Shown: one piece after another, positions 45,001 to 59,376 of the stretch | Layout of the letters: each line of letters opens with the position of its first letter | How positions within the stretch are numbered: position 1 is the stretch's first letter | Assembly: GCF_026151205.1 (NCBI RefSeq) | Contig: NC_087082.1 | Span: forward strand, 9,308,901-9,372,900 | DNA length: 64,000 nucleotides | Direction: 5' to 3' | Source: Bolinopsis microptera | Lineage: Eukaryota > Ctenophora > Tentaculata > Lobata > Bolinopsidae | The notes under the pieces: model-generated | The model's input: the letters and a program-made list of their open reading frames with translations, nothing else | What the model was told of the DNA's origin: nothing | Databases searched by the model: none | Translations under genes and position numbers: made by a program

Positions 45001-48000
45001 GTTTTGAAAAAGTTTAAAAGTTGTCGCCACAAAAGTCTCATTCACAATACTCGCCCACCTCTAAAGCTACCGAACTGCTCAAGAGGTTCCACCACAACTC
45101 TGCATTGGTGGTCTATGTCTTTCGGGTGCTAAAGCTATTCTGGGGAGGTCGGTTTCTCACGCGCAACTCCACCCACGTCGTGGGACTTTAGTCCACTGGG
45201 GAGGTGGGTGCAAACAAAAAAAACTTGCAGTTTTTAACCTCACCCTACTGGATAGAATATACATATAGTCTTTAAACTGACTGACTGGATGCAATAGTTG
45301 TAAACCTCACGGCCCCAGACTAGACCACAGTTTAGTAACTGTTGGCTGGTACCTCTTCAGTTGGTGGTGTCTGTTCAGTTTTAGAGGTACCACTGGCACA
45401 TTAGACCCAAATTACGAGCACACATCCACACGTACTGTTTAGTTAAGATCATCGTGATGGTACGCACCCGAGTCATACAGTTTACTCTAGATACGATTGT
45501 AGGGTAGAGTATAATGCAAACTTTCTTAAACCCTAGGAGCCTAGGCTACGGTACGTACTATCTGAACCCTAGGCTAGGATACCGTATTCTGAGTTAAGGT
45601 GCAATACTTGCAGGATGAATAGTGATTGTAGGTATCCGGTTACCACAGTTACCGCCTCCATTAACTCTAATAATATAAACGTTAATTTTACCGATCGGAA
45701 CGCCGGCTATTGACAATTTATGCTCCCAAATTAATTTCAAATTAATTTGCGTGGCTGGAGAAGATGACATCCTTCGTCCGTGGTCCAGCCAAAAAGTAGA
45801 ATTAAATGTGCATTATCTGTGGTGATAGCTCTCATTAGGTTGTCAAGTGAAGAGTCGCGCCCTATAGTTACCATAGCAACTCTCCCCTATCAGTAACCTA
45901 GCGACCCAGATGCTCGACCAATCGCAGACAAGAATACCCCCTACTATTTACTAAGCACTGCATTAATATTATTAGACTAGAATATCTTAATTATAGACTA
46001 AATCTTCATTATAGAATCCCTGCATTAACTAGATCTGTCACAGGTAAATGGACCCTCCAGCCCCTGACCTGGCCAAGTCTCTGCAGCCCCACTATTAGCA
46101 GAACCAGGGTAACTACGTGCCTATTACCAAGGCAACAGTTCTGTTGTTATGGTCACTCAGCTCTTTATACCATAGTGACCAGGACAGTTGAAAAAACCTG
46201 TTACTTTAGTTACAGAGTACGTGTTATTTGTAACCGATTCTGAGCTGCCAACATATGAATTCTTTTATGAAATTAAGTTGTCCCTGAGATAATTGATCCA
46301 TCTTTACATCAAATTTTTAACGAGTCGTCTTAACGAGATTTATACAGATTTTAACTGTAAATCTCGTTAAAGCGACTCGATCACAGAGGTAAAGTACATT
46401 TAACTATATCAAAATGTTACTTGCATAGCTTGATAGACATTGTTTATTCCTACTAATCATGGGGCCCAATCACATGATTATTTTATTAGACGTGGTATTC
46501 TGATATAGATACCACGTAGACATGAACAATTGTGAATTTTTGAAATCGAATAAGCATCCCCCGACCGCAGGAATGCATTCTATTTCTGAGTCCAGACTTA
46601 ATTTTTCAAATGAATTGGCTGTCACTTGTTCGATAAGGAGGAAAGGATTCAATACTTGTACAGCCAAATGTAGCCATCATAACACGGATGCTTCAAAGGA
46701 AATTCTGATGCACAAAAACCAGCCAAGGCAAACTTTTACAGACTTCATATAAAATAAAATTCAGTTCATCGAATGAGGCTAAACTTAACGTCCTTATACT
46801 CCTATACTATACTACTATAATACCTATACTATCAAGGCAGTGGTTTAGTGGGTATATTTTCCAGAATTTGTCACAGTTATCGGTAATGCCAGTAACTCAA
46901 GGGTCTGCCGATATGTTCTTCAGCCCCCTCACCCTTTATCAGGACGCCCACCAATTCAGCGAGTCTCGAGCTAGATATTTTGACAAATGAGCCAAATCGG
47001 CACCCCTCAAAGGTACTAAATCTTCCTATTCTTGTACCGGACTGCTACCAGACTTTTGTTTGTTTAGCTCAGGGAAGGTGACTGAGTACATGGCGGAAGT
47101 GTCCCGCTCTCACTTGTTCTCAGTTTGAATTGCTTTGAGGGGTCTTGACAAATGTTGGGATCTCTGTCTGCGCGTCACAAAGCAACAATTCATTAAGAGG
47201 GAATTGTTTTACTGATCCTGACAGCTTCCCGTTTGATACATAGTCTCTCCAGCTATAACGTCACCGAGAGTAACAGATTTAGGTTTGTGCTCTGTCAGTT
47301 GTAACATTGTTACGGTTCCCTCGTTCCGGGGCGGCTGGTCATTAGTTTAAATTTAACTTTATAGGCTCTCTTTAGTACTCAATCAGACTCTGCCTGGTCA
47401 ATATTAAACAGCTACTATTTCGGTTCTAACGTTCACTGTTCATGTTTGGTACTTTGTCTCTGAGTTACTATAGCCTAGCTATTTTGTATTTGTCACCAGC
47501 CAATCCATCTAATGCTCCGGTCAGTCAGTCTATCCATACCCCGCTCTTAGAAAAGCTTTACTTGCTTTAAAGTTCACAGTTGTTTTTAGAGCTTGTCCGT
47601 CACGGTCTAACTTGAATCCCGGCTTGACCTCTTTGCAAGCGTTTGATCAGGACAAATTTGCCTCTCCCCTGACAAATATACTTTCTGAATTTAATTTTGA
47701 TCGTAAGTCTGAAGTCTCACCACCAGGATTTCATCGTATTAACTTATCTTTGACCTAGTACGACTTATTTTTGGGCACCCCTGTTGAATCAAAAATACGC
47801 CATGTTGTGTCGCACAAGTCATGATCGATGACGAGCATTGATGTTGTAGACAATAATTCCTGGTATAGGGCAATGTTTAAGATGATTTTATCCGCAATTT
47901 CGTGTTAAAAAGTAGTTGTTATCATTTGGCGCGTGGCTCATCTAATCAGAAAAGTTAAACCCCTCAACAAGATACAATTACCAATAATAGGTATTCATAT

Positions 48001-50181
48001 GGGGGAGCTAAGTAATGAGCGATAACAATCAAAGCCCCTAGTTGCTCCACAGAACTCACCAAATCCTCCCCAAAACAGCTATGATTTGCTTGTTGTAAGT
48101 AACGGGTGATTACATGTGTGAGCCCTGTCAAACAGCCCTATATAACAGTGAAATCCTGATTATATTTATAACGTGCAGCTGATAATATCCCAGATATTTG
48201 CACGTGCAAACTTGTAGCTGCCTTGCTAGCTCGACACAACATCTCCAACTCAATCAGGGCCTGTTTGAAAGTGAGCTGTTAGCATGCAGAGTGTTTTTAC
48301 TGAGAGTAAATACAACATACAGTTCTGCAAGTGTCTCATGAGGGACTTGGTGAGGAGACAGCCTGACTGCAGTAGTGCCACTAGCGCTCATTAGAGAGTA
48401 CTATCAATGAGGTTTTGTTAATTAGATATTTTAGCTGATTTGAGATTTGCTCGTTAGAACTTTATCTCATTTGGGATCACGTGGTCTGGATTTGGGTCTT
48501 TAGGATGCACTGTGTTTAGGGTACAGATCATAACATGTTACTAAGTAACAAGTTTGTCAGGGTACAAATAGTTGGATCGGAGCTGAACCAGAGCTCCAGG
48601 TCGCCTCTTTTTGTTCCAGCTGTTAAGCAAATATTTTCATTGTTTTAATTTTGTCATGCCTTCTGTTTGAAAAATTATCCAAAGGATTGCCAGCGGATAT
48701 ATTTCACACGGACTTTTCAAACTTTTTAAATGTCGGCTCCAAGCAATAGTGACGCCCTTTCAATGCTTGAGTAGGTTAGGGCTCGACTTTTAAACTTGGC
48801 CATTGCAATGCGGGAGGAGATTTAAAAATTTTTAGGGCAGAATATTCAAATTTGCAAGGCGGTAGGAGCAGTGAAGCATTCCGAAACACACGTTTACTGG
48901 TCTGTGAACAGCTCCACCGCTATTTTTTGGCGTGCCCTACCGAGTCCTGTAGACGGTGATCTACTCAACTTCAAATTCTTAAATATCGTAATTGCTCTTT
49001 CGTTACGGAAAAATAATTTTCCCACAATCGCCAAACGAGTTCCCCAAATTTTAGTTATGAGGAAATGAAAAGTTTGAAAAATTTGAGAGAGTAGCAGTGC
49101 ACTTTCAGTTCCCTGATCTTACAATTTAAACGTTTCAGCTTCGCATTATAAATTCATGAAAAAGGCTTTATACAAACAGGGGCTCACTAATTTACATACG
49201 TAATAAGTAATTATCAATATAACCCATGATAGTGATAAATTATCCAAAAGTTTAACGCAGTTCGAACAATATTCAACAATTGTTGCTTACAGTTATACTG
49301 TTATAATCGACCGTTACCCATAAAATAAGGCTAAGGCACGTCTCATGTGATATAGATATAGCCGAGTGGAACACACTTGACGGCATGGTCTTTACTCTTT
49401 ATGCCGAACTGTCTCAATTTCGATGTTACCACTCTTTGTTACTCGTTACTCGTTATTGTATTTTTGTTATTGGCGGTAGACTTGCGACGCCTGCTTTTTT
49501 GTTAGCAATTTAACAAATAATTACGGCCATTATATTTATGTATTCATTCAATATTGGCCCCATAATCATTGAACCAAAAAGTATGGTCAAGCAATTTAGT
49601 TTTATGAGCCTTTACCTAATCCATAATACGAGCCCTTTATCGAATGCCGTTTTATTGTGTCATTGTCACTTCACCTAGACTCGGAACCTTGGTTGAGGTC
49701 AATGTTGGCCATCCCTTCGTTAAAATAACTCATCTTTAGTCATGTTTAATAGTTAGACCGGGAATTCTGAAAACCCTACTACTTACCTTTCATTGACGCT
49801 GGTAATAGAGACCCCGTCATTTGTCTATCAGAGCACTAACGACCTTTAGTTGAACCATCAAGCTATTACTTAATTTAATGTCTAATTGTTTATACAATCT
49901 CCAGTAAATGTCACTCTGTCACCCCACTCTTGTACCTCACACTCTCTCCCTTGGTCACCTGGTAACGTCACGTGATCACTATAGTAACGTCACGTGCACA
50001 CTCTATCCCATAGTCCATTGCCAGGCGGCGCGCCAATCACCGATCACAACGCAACCACGTGACCTCCCGACTCACGCGCGTTCAACTCACCTTACTCCTC
50101 TGCCAACAAGTATTTCTAAGTGCTCTAGTGGCTGTTTCGCTTACTTTATCTCCCGTTTTTAGTGTCAATTGTGATATCCGA
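42088..50181. other. 8-kb gene-free region upstream of the homeobox gene
   Basis: No ORF with coding character or splice context. Contents: purine/pyrimidine-rich stretches at about 44380-44530; a 23-bp-stem hairpin CGAGTCG...CGACTCG at about 46321-46379; a palindrome ACGTGGTAT...ATACCACGT at about 46490-46518; many CACGTG motifs (for example about 44236, 44256, 48480, 49970, 49991, 50054). It may hold regulatory elements of the homeobox gene. Confidence 0.45.
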
Positions 50182-53100
50182 ATGATGGCCAAACGAATGA
50201 AGCTGAGTTTCTCGATAGATCAGATCCTGGGTCTCCATGAGACATTGAAGCAGGAAGCGGCAGAAGAAGATGAAAAAGAACGATGCACCCTGAAGGAAGA
50301 AAGATTGGACTTGGCTTCTCCTGGCATGGACAACCGACTTACTGCTGAATACAGATCTCCCTCTCTTCCCTCGCCTGGTTCTGATGGCTTTAACGACTGT
50401 AGTGATGACGGTAAGAATTTTATATTTATCTTTCTAATTTTTTCAACCTTTCTTGTTCCTGATATAGAGGTTGGGCGAAGGAAAATCTTTATGAAAAGGT
50501 TTTTTGTACATCGATCGGTAGTTAAACGACTTGAAGGAGACATTTCACTTTGCCTAGCCTTTATAGATTCACTGGAGCACAATATATTACACATTTTTAT
50601 TTTCACAATAATCATTATATTCGGCAATTTTTTTACATTTTTGGTCTTGTCGCAAGACGGCGTTTTTCAATTTTGGGACTATAATTCTCCTCCCAGTAAT
50701 TAATCTGCACCTACTCTGCACTACGACTGTATGATTTTACAACTGTCGACAGAATGATGGACAATAAACTATTCGGTTTATGCACCTTAACATTGAGACA
50801 AACCATACAATTTTTCGGAAAATTGAATACATAATATAAGCCTGACACCAGAAAAACAATTGACTATGCAGATATTTCGGAATTTTACGGTTGGCAAAGA
50901 TCTATATCCACTTTTTAAAAGTTAGGAATCTGCAAGACGTACGTGCGTAACGATCGACAAGTGCATTAAACAAAGTATCGAGTCATCCTCCTATTTTCCG
51001 ACTCCCTCAGATCGCACTGACATAATCTTCCCCATTTAATCTATTTGTGAATGTTAATCCTATTGCTGTGATCAGTATTGCTAAATCTAAGGTAAATGAC
51101 TAAGGAGACGTCTCCGCCTTCATGATTTAAAGTTGAAATAACGGGACCGTGACACTTGCAGGCCGACTAATCCTGGCTGTAAGACAAATACTAAAAGTAG
51201 ACTGCCGAAATTTCTGGAACCTAGTCCCACAGATTATTTTGGATTGTTCAAAGCAGAAAATTTGGTTTAACCCGGCTATCTTAAAAAGTCGTATTTTTTG
51301 TAGTTTTACAGACCACCCTGTAAAAATTTGGGTCTGAAGATCTGAGCTAGTAGTTACAGAGGCGCAAAACTGCGTCTATACGATACTCATGAACTTATTT
51401 CCGAACCTCAAATACTCATTAAAATTTGGGGTACTCATTATAATTCAGGGCTGGTCCTACTTCAATACCCATTACAGTTTCAATCAAATTCCTGTTCAGT
51501 ACAAGTTCTCAATCTCATGAAATAGGGTGCTCTAGGATTGGATTAGAGTAATGACACCACTCCCAAACATACCTGATTTTCTTAGGGCTCACATCGAATG
51601 ATGTGGATCTTACTTCTCAGAAATAAAAATCAGAATCTTAGTCCACTTCTTCACGCACTCAAATAGCATATTTTCTAGAAGGTAACTATCTATATCGGGA
51701 GAACAACATCTCTCCGCTCTCTATTGGCTCATTAAATTTAATAAATCGGTTGGAATCATTGTCTATTTGAGGGCTGACGATTAAAAACTTCTTAAAATAA
51801 GGACCAGGTGTTGTGCTCTCTTCTGTTCTTTGCGGGTTCTTGACATTTTGAACCCCAGCGAACTGTCCAAAATCATTGGTTCTATGAATTAATCATTACT
51901 TTTTTGTATTTATCGGCCTCAGCTCATTATTTTGGGAACGTCAGAAAACAACCAATGCTCCCCTGTCATATTTCTCAAAAAAGTTGTCCACCAAATATCG
52001 AGCACTTGATGACCTTAAGTTTGGATGTGAGCACTTTTTCAACCCCGCTGAAATACGACAACATACTTCTTCAAATTTAACGATTTTAATAGCCAACATT
52101 TTAATCCATTAAAATAGCGTGACAAATTGGAGGGGTCGTTGTAAAGTGCTTTTAAGGCGGTTAGATCTTGTCGATCATGTAATACAGGGTGCAAAAAATC
52201 CCGAGGCCACGTGAGTCCCATCTCAGCACGGACTCTCAGCGCCATTAGAGCTGAGAAGGAGGACTGTGCGAGCAGTGTGAAAACAGGTACCGAGGTCCTT
52301 TTGTAATGGTGGTAAAGAGATGCACGTGGATCACTTGTAATTTAACTTTAAGTAAGATAGACTCTCTGAGCGGCCAGAGTGGAAAGTTCTCCGCTAGAAC
52401 ACTGGGCCAATCCTGGCTGATTTGGTGACGGAGTAGTTTGAGACATTAGGAATATTCTCGTACTGCATTGGATCACGTGTAAAGTGCCCGTTATAGAGGA
52501 CGTTAGAAGCAGGTTATAGAAATATGAGATTTGAAGCTGCTTGTGAGTCTCGAAGATAGTCCGGATGTTGGATAAGTAGATAAACACAAGGTGAGAGGGG
52601 ATATTTGGTTTAAGTGAAGGTGACAAGGTGATGGAGAGGTAATTGGGTGGCTGATTGGGCCCACAACAAGGTGATCAGGAAGACAGGACTATACTCAAGG
52701 TGCCAGATAATTGTTCGTGTGCTATTGGGAGCTTGTCCTCCCCTCAATTAGTCAATTATAGTGAGTGGATATAAGAGCTGTCTCTCAAGCTGTTAACCTG
52801 ACATTAAGACAATAGCTTAGGGAAGTTACTGGAAATCAGTCCTAACAGATCTGTAACTTATCTTTCAAATCTTGCACCATATACCTTCCTTGAACCCAGG
52901 GCCCAAATATCTGGATATCGTTTCATTTCGAATAGTTCTATGACGGCCGCAGATTCCATGAAAATAGTTATTCAATATCCATGAAAATAAGGCGAAAATG
53001 AGTACTGCTCTTTGGTGCCACATGTTACGATTGGTTTTCTTGAATGGTGACTGAGAGCCGAGGACTAACCACACTAGGTCCTGAACTGGAGGAGTTAGTC

Positions 53101-56100
53101 CCCCTCCACGTAGATAAAGATGTAGTCCTACCTCCCCACTGTAATCACGTTAATCTATGGTAAACACCAGTTCTCAAAATCATGAAATTGGAAAAATTCT
53201 ATTAGGGGAATTTGCTGCGAGTGATCTTGAGTACTGGTAGTAGATATAATATATATATATAGGTTGGGTAGTAGATATAACAGTTAGAGTGTCGCCACTT
53301 TGCTCGCCAGTGACAGGGTTCTCCAGCCTGCGAGGGAGCCTGGCCAGCTTTAACATGGCCTGGTGGGGCCCTTACTGGTTCTTAGGCGTCAAATACTCCG
53401 GCTAGTAATTGGATACAATTCACCTACCGATACTTTAGCCCTGGATCATTGAAATTAAAGCTGTCGTGATAGAGTTAGTGGTAATTTTGAAATTTAATTA
53501 TCTGGTGTACCTGATATTTGACACACGAGATATTATATATCTTCAGTTCTAAACCGAGTGTCCTGCTAGTATTAGAAGTTAATTCTCGGATTATATGTAG
53601 CCTCACCCTTAATTTTTACGGAAACAATTTCATTTTTAGGCCATCGTGACGCCCGTTTTTATGGAAACGTCACGGTTTTGTTACACGTGCAGTATGGTTA
53701 TGCCAGATTATCAAATTAACACGTGCAAGTTATCGCGTTATCGCGACATACTTGTCTTAAGTTGTTGTATCAGCACTTAACGACGCTCTACAAAGCAACC
53801 AATAGAATTGCTTTATCCATGTCACGTGACACAATTCAACCAATCAGAGAACGTGAATATAGCCGACATCACGTGATCCTTTGCATTATCTGAAAGTTGT
53901 ACTACGTGTTGCAATGCTGCTGCTAATGGACCGATCCTTCCGGAGCTGAAAACAATGTTTACTGTTAACAATATTCTGATAAACAGAAAACAAAGAACCC
54001 GTTAAATGGGCTATTATTTTAATCCCTTTATCTAAAGGAGACGCCATTGTCCGTAAATTAAAGAACTTTTTGAGGTTAAGTTCCGACGAGGTTCTCTCAC
54101 CGACATGCAAGTCCCCATTGTGGAAACTGTGAGGGAGGGGACTAAGAGCTGTTGTAAGACAAAACCCCACGCTACAGTCACAAGGTTGTTTATTCATTAT
54201 GATAAGGCACCTGGTGACTATTATATACAGCTCCTTTCACTTGTTGTTACAGTAGCTGAAACTAACGTGGGGCTCCAGTTATATCTCCTTTTATCACCTA
54301 CCTACTAAAACTTTAATTCATCATCACTAGTTAAACTGTTTAGCTCCATTCCCGAGATTTCCGTCACTAAATTTCATATGACAGTTACTTCAGTCCCGGA
54401 GAAAACAGGGCACCGTGGGTGTTCAACTTAATCACAGCAAGGTGGCTGAAGTAATCGCATTGGTGATCAGGTGGAATTCATAGGACCAGTGGATATAATT
54501 AGGACAGACAGCTAGACAGACAGACAGACTGCAATGCGTGACTAAATTCCTAGTCGTAATCTAGTGTTTCCTGGACCACCAGTGCTAATATCCTTAATTT
54601 TTCAGATTTCAAGAACAGGAAAAGGAAACGTACCCGAACCACTTTTTCATCTGCTCAGGTAAATATCGTCTCTGTTAAAAAAATGAAAAATTATTCTGAA
54701 ACTTTAGAGTTGTACTTATTAAATGCTTTGAAGTTTCAATATAGGGTTTTTAAAGTTGATAATTTTTAAAGCAAACATTTGGAATTGAGAGACCACTAGA
54801 TCCACTCAAAAATGAATCAAAGCCACCACCACTGACCCTAACTTCTCGCCATAGGTTTACGAACTAGAAAAGAAGTTCCAAAGATGTCAGTATTTGAGTG
54901 CGGTAGATCGACTGAATCTTGCTGCAGCCCTCTCTATGAGCGATGTGCAGGTAAAATAATTCCCATACAATTTCCTTTCCGCTAAATTTGTTGTACCAAG
55001 ATAAAAAGATGAACAATTATAATAAATATCAAGAGGCACACCCATGAACGCCATTGTAACACTCACAAAAAAGTTTGGCAACTCATGAAAACACCCTCAT
55101 CAAGTTGGCATTTCCGCTCCAAGCCAACATCCCATCACTGTAAGGGGTAGCACACTCATCACCTGAGTGCCACTGCGCAAGCCTCTGCTGCATCCCAGCC
55201 ACTATGTCTCACATTGTCTAGAAAAGAGAGTGAGCTACCTGACATTCCCCGATGTTACAGCTCGGGTCGGAGCCAGAGTTCCTACTACTAATTCCTATTT
55301 CTGTGGCCGGTATATGGGACGAGGTGTCGTGGAGTTGACGGTTGTTAGAGAGCACTGGAGGGGGCAGGGGGAGCCGGTGCGGGGGGAGGATGTTGGCAGT
55401 TAATGCACGCTACAACGTCACCCGCTGGCACTGGTTGCTATACAAATAGCCCACGCTGACCCGGTCTTATTGGCGAAGTGTGAGGGAGAGCTGTATTTTG
55501 AATTAGCTGTTTCTTCCATTAAATACCGTTAATTGTTCGGGAGGATTGTTTATGTAACGAGCTGTATCGGTACTGTAAGGTAACTGTTATATTTTCACAG
55601 TACTTTGTCCCCTGAGAGTCAGGGGGCTGGTACAGGGACTCTTCTCCTGACCCTGTACCTGGATCAGCTGACTCACTTCCGTGCCGTCAACTCCGCCCCC
55701 TCGCAGCTATAATAGCAATACCTGCTCTTCCTCACGTCTCACATCAGGAAACTGATAACATACTCAACTAGGTAAACAATGATCTGACACCACGTGAACC
55801 AGCTCGGCTCTCCCATTGGAGGAGAGCAGTGAGTCGTGTCGGATGAATTGCTGCGAGATGAGTCTGCAGCCTAGGGTGTAATGGCGTCGTGTCACCCTAG
55901 TATCTGTTATAATGAAGAGTAAGGGGGACAGTACATATCACAGAGTACTTGAGGTAAACCGAACTGTTCGGTCGTGTGCAAGGTACTTTAGACCGCTCCA
56001 GCACTGGGTCAACACCAGGAGATTCTTTGACAGGGGGTGTCACATTGCCCAGGTAACCCTCACTTCTCCTCAAAACCCATTACTGTTCCCAACCATGTCA

Positions 56101-56818
56101 TGAGCTTTCCGGGGACGAGTAGGGAAGGAGGAAGCGGCGAGCTCTGAGTGAACATTCCCGGACTAGTGACCACACTCATTATTTCACAATGTTGTCTGTA
56201 ATAGTGTGATACGTAATATCACGGGGACTGAGATTCTATCAGACAAATGATAAAGTACTAAACTTTCACTCAGTGCGTCAAGATAGTAACCTCTGTCACT
56301 ACTATCACGAAATCATAGAATGTCAAACAATTTTCCCTCACACAGACCAAAATAGAATATTTGATCAAAAAAGACCTGATCAACAAGCTAAAAACCTCTT
56401 TCTCTTCAGGTTAAACGTTGGTTCCAAAACCGAAGATGTAAAGAGAGACACCGGGCTGAAGATCTGCAAAAGATCCAGCGATCTCCACTTCTATTTTACC
56501 AGGTAATTTTACACAACAGCCCTTATAAATTTTATCGCCTGATTAAATATTTCTCTGAATTTAAATAACCCAATGCAAACTCGATCAGATATGGCACAAT
56601 TACTATTAGTTAATCTGGCCAACCTCAATTTATTTTTCAATCCAGGCACTTAATGTCAAACTAATTGAATATATCCAAATATTAGAAAAGGGAAATGCAA
56701 TTCACTCTAACAGAAACTCTTTCAGCAACCATATCTCGGAGCAGCAGCAGACGCCCTGATCCTCCAGAACCACATAAGGACCCTCGTGCAACTCGGGAAC
56801 TGGAGCACCCCTTCCTGA
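50182..56818 (+). CDS. NK-like homeodomain transcription factor with an eh1 repressor motif
   Basis: Exons 50182-50410, 54606-54658, 54855-54950, 56410-56502 and 56726-56818 join in frame (187 residues). The start is the first in-frame ATG, a tandem ATGATG. Residues about 9-17, FSIDQILGL, form an engrailed-homology-1 motif that recruits Groucho/TLE co-repressors. The homeodomain is split over exons 2-4: RKRTRTTFSSAQ | VYELEKKF...SMSDVQ | VKRWFQNRRCKER. It keeps L16, F20, W48, F49, Q50, N51 and R53. The break after residue 44 is a classical homeobox intron position. YLSAVDRLNLA and QVK.WFQNRR place it near the ANTP-class NK-like genes (NK2/BarH/Bsx/Hex neighbourhood), but Arg47 and Cys54 are unusual and I cannot assign a family. 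Intron 1 is 4.2 kb. Expected role: nuclear DNA-binding repressor. Confidence 0.85.
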
Positions 56819-59376
56819 ACAAGTCAAGTTGATCTTATTTGATCTAATTCCTGGTCTACTTCTGTGATAAAGATAGAACTTTGGGCAAAGACTTATGACC
56901 TTAATAATTGAGCTTAGCGTTTTGTTTGGAAGATTAAGTTTAACAATCGTAGAACATTACGGTAAATTTTGTGACAACACCTTTTTCTGTAGCGATTTTT
57001 TGAGTTTTGACGGATTATTTTGATTCAGATTAAATTGTTTTTTGTGGACTTTTGATTATAAATTTCAATCAGTTACGTTTATTGAAGGAAACGTTTAATT
57101 TTTCCAATTTAAACAGTGCACAGTTTTACAGACATAACTACGGGGCCAGTACTTGCTTTTAAAGACACTTTGTTTCAAATTTTCTCACAGGTATAATATT
57201 TTTACACACGACTCGTGGTCACACGGCGGATCAGTTAGTGGTGACACTGGAAATCTAATGTCCGGTTATTAGCTCATATGATATGTGTTAGCTCAGTTCT
57301 CAGTAGATTTTAAGAAGCTTGACTCGCCAAGTTTAAACAATAGGTGCTGTTTCTGAGTTTCCAATAAGTCTGTCCGTGTTTTGTACGAGCTTACTGTGAA
57401 ATGAGAGAGAGAGAGTTTTATCAGTAGATCACATTGGAGGAGAGAAGGAGAAGTAGTGCTTGAGAAGAGACAAATAGTTGCAGTCAGCAGGGCACCATAT
57501 CCGCTGAGCTCATCCAACTTCAGTGTCTACTTGCGGGGCGATTTTTAGTCTTTCTTGTACTTCACACCAGGGAAATTATTCAATATTGCCAGGAAAAGTA
57601 AGATGTTTAAAACAGGTGTTTTGTCATGCTGCTCCGGGGCCATGGTGGGTTGGGAAAATTAGGCGTGTGCTTCGTGACATGTACCATGATCAGAGACAGA
57701 TGATTACAATGTGTGAAGACCTATTTATTTCGCTTTTGTTTTGTAAATACTTTTAATACTTGTAAACCAAAAATAACGTTTATTTATTCGCCTTTTTTAA
57801 GCTTAGAAGGTCAATTGATTGATAGAAAAATATTCTTAAACAAGTTTAAGAAAAGAAATTTCTCGTAACTATGGAAAATTCAAGGAAGGACCTGGAATAT
57901 GGAAAAGGTAAACATCCCTGATTACGATTCAGATATTAGTGGTGGCCATGTAATTAAATAGCGACCGTCCAGTCGCCTGAAATAGGAACAATTTATAGTG
58001 CCTGGTGGCCACTAATCATGTAATTTTCTATCGAAAAATTCTCATCTCTGTCAATTATTCGGATAGATTCAATTGACTATTGCATACAGAAATACTTTTA
58101 CGTTTCAGCTCAACATGATCAATTATCCATTGTATTGACCGAGTATTAACCGCGAGTCTCCATTATCCGAGTCTCTCTACCATGACAATGCTGGTTTAAA
58201 CTATACAGTTAAACTGAACCGATCTAGTCTAGATCTAGATAATCTACTAACACAATAATTTAATTGTTCTCACGACACGTCAAGTTGACACCTCTTTGTC
58301 AGGTAAGTTCCTGAGTGCCACGTGGGGTAAAGGTGGGGCCCTATCGGTAGCTGGGGACGTGGTCCCCGGTATAACTAACACACAGCACAGCTATATAGTT
58401 CAGCTAGTTCCACTATATTTCAGGTAGTTAATAATGGTCCACTATCGTTCAGGTAACGGGTAGTAGACTATCGTTATTGGGCGGAGGTTGACTAGACACA
58501 GCTAGTACTATTTTGGTACCCATTATCTACTAAAAACACGCGTCTATTAGAGGGTGGGGCGGGGCTCCAGTGGAACAGCACTTTAATGCACTTATGCCTT
58601 AGCACTTCTTTAAGTGTTACAGAAACTTCACTTTAGCAGTTACTGCATCTGTGCAAGCTCCAAATCAGGAAAACGTGAAAGTTATAGTGCTTACTTCTGG
58701 ACCTTTTCGCCATTAGTAGATAATTCGTCAGAAGTGACTGTGAAGGGAGAACTAGAAGTTTTACTTTTAGATTTTGATGGATTTTCTCCAGAAGCTATTT
58801 CCTACTTTTCACACCACTTAACTTTTGTGGCACTTAAATTTTGCAATTCGGGCGAAAACTGCAAAATAAAGTGCCGCAAAACAAATTCTTGAACTAAAGT
58901 AAATCCAACATTGGCTCTATCTTTATCTCTCCCTAAACCCCCCTCTATCCTTCTCTTTCTCTCTACAGATACCATCATCCCACAACCATGACCGCAAAAC
59001 TCGCTCATGTGGGATTCATGAACTCTGAAATTGGTCTCCATATTAGATTAATGCGTGGGTAGACCATAGTTTTAAAATTACGTATTTTACGTCAGCAAAT
59101 ATTATGTAGGCAAATATTTTACCGGAACGTGATTTTGTAGGCAATTCCAGGGGATAAAAGTGAAATAATTCTTTTGGTAATTCATAAACTGATCATGATA
59201 TACATTACAAACCAAATTTATTGGCACAACTTGAACATTTATCAAATAGTTTTATTCATTTATCAAATAGTTTTATGTATTACGCATGCTTTTAACTCGC
59301 TAGTATAGTTTGATAAGCCGCCGATAGATTGTAGGCTGGTGCTGATAAGACTGCCCTACACTCAACTTTTCAACAA
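56819..59376. other. Non-coding stretch downstream of the homeobox gene
   Basis: No gene. At about 57940-58025 a CATGTAATT direct repeat and ATTAGTGG/CCACTAAT inverted ends outline a possible 60-70-bp miniature element, not certain. The 5' end of the LINE probably lies within the last few hundred bases. Confidence 0.35.

Noticed and set aside
50059-50181. N-terminal extension of the homeobox ORF with a hydrophobic stretch
   Set aside because: No ATG in this part of the frame; the eh1 motif normally lies close to the N-terminus, so it is taken as 5' UTR.
57940-58025. Possible miniature element between CATGTAATT direct repeats
   Set aside because: Inverted ends are short and imperfect and no second copy was seen.
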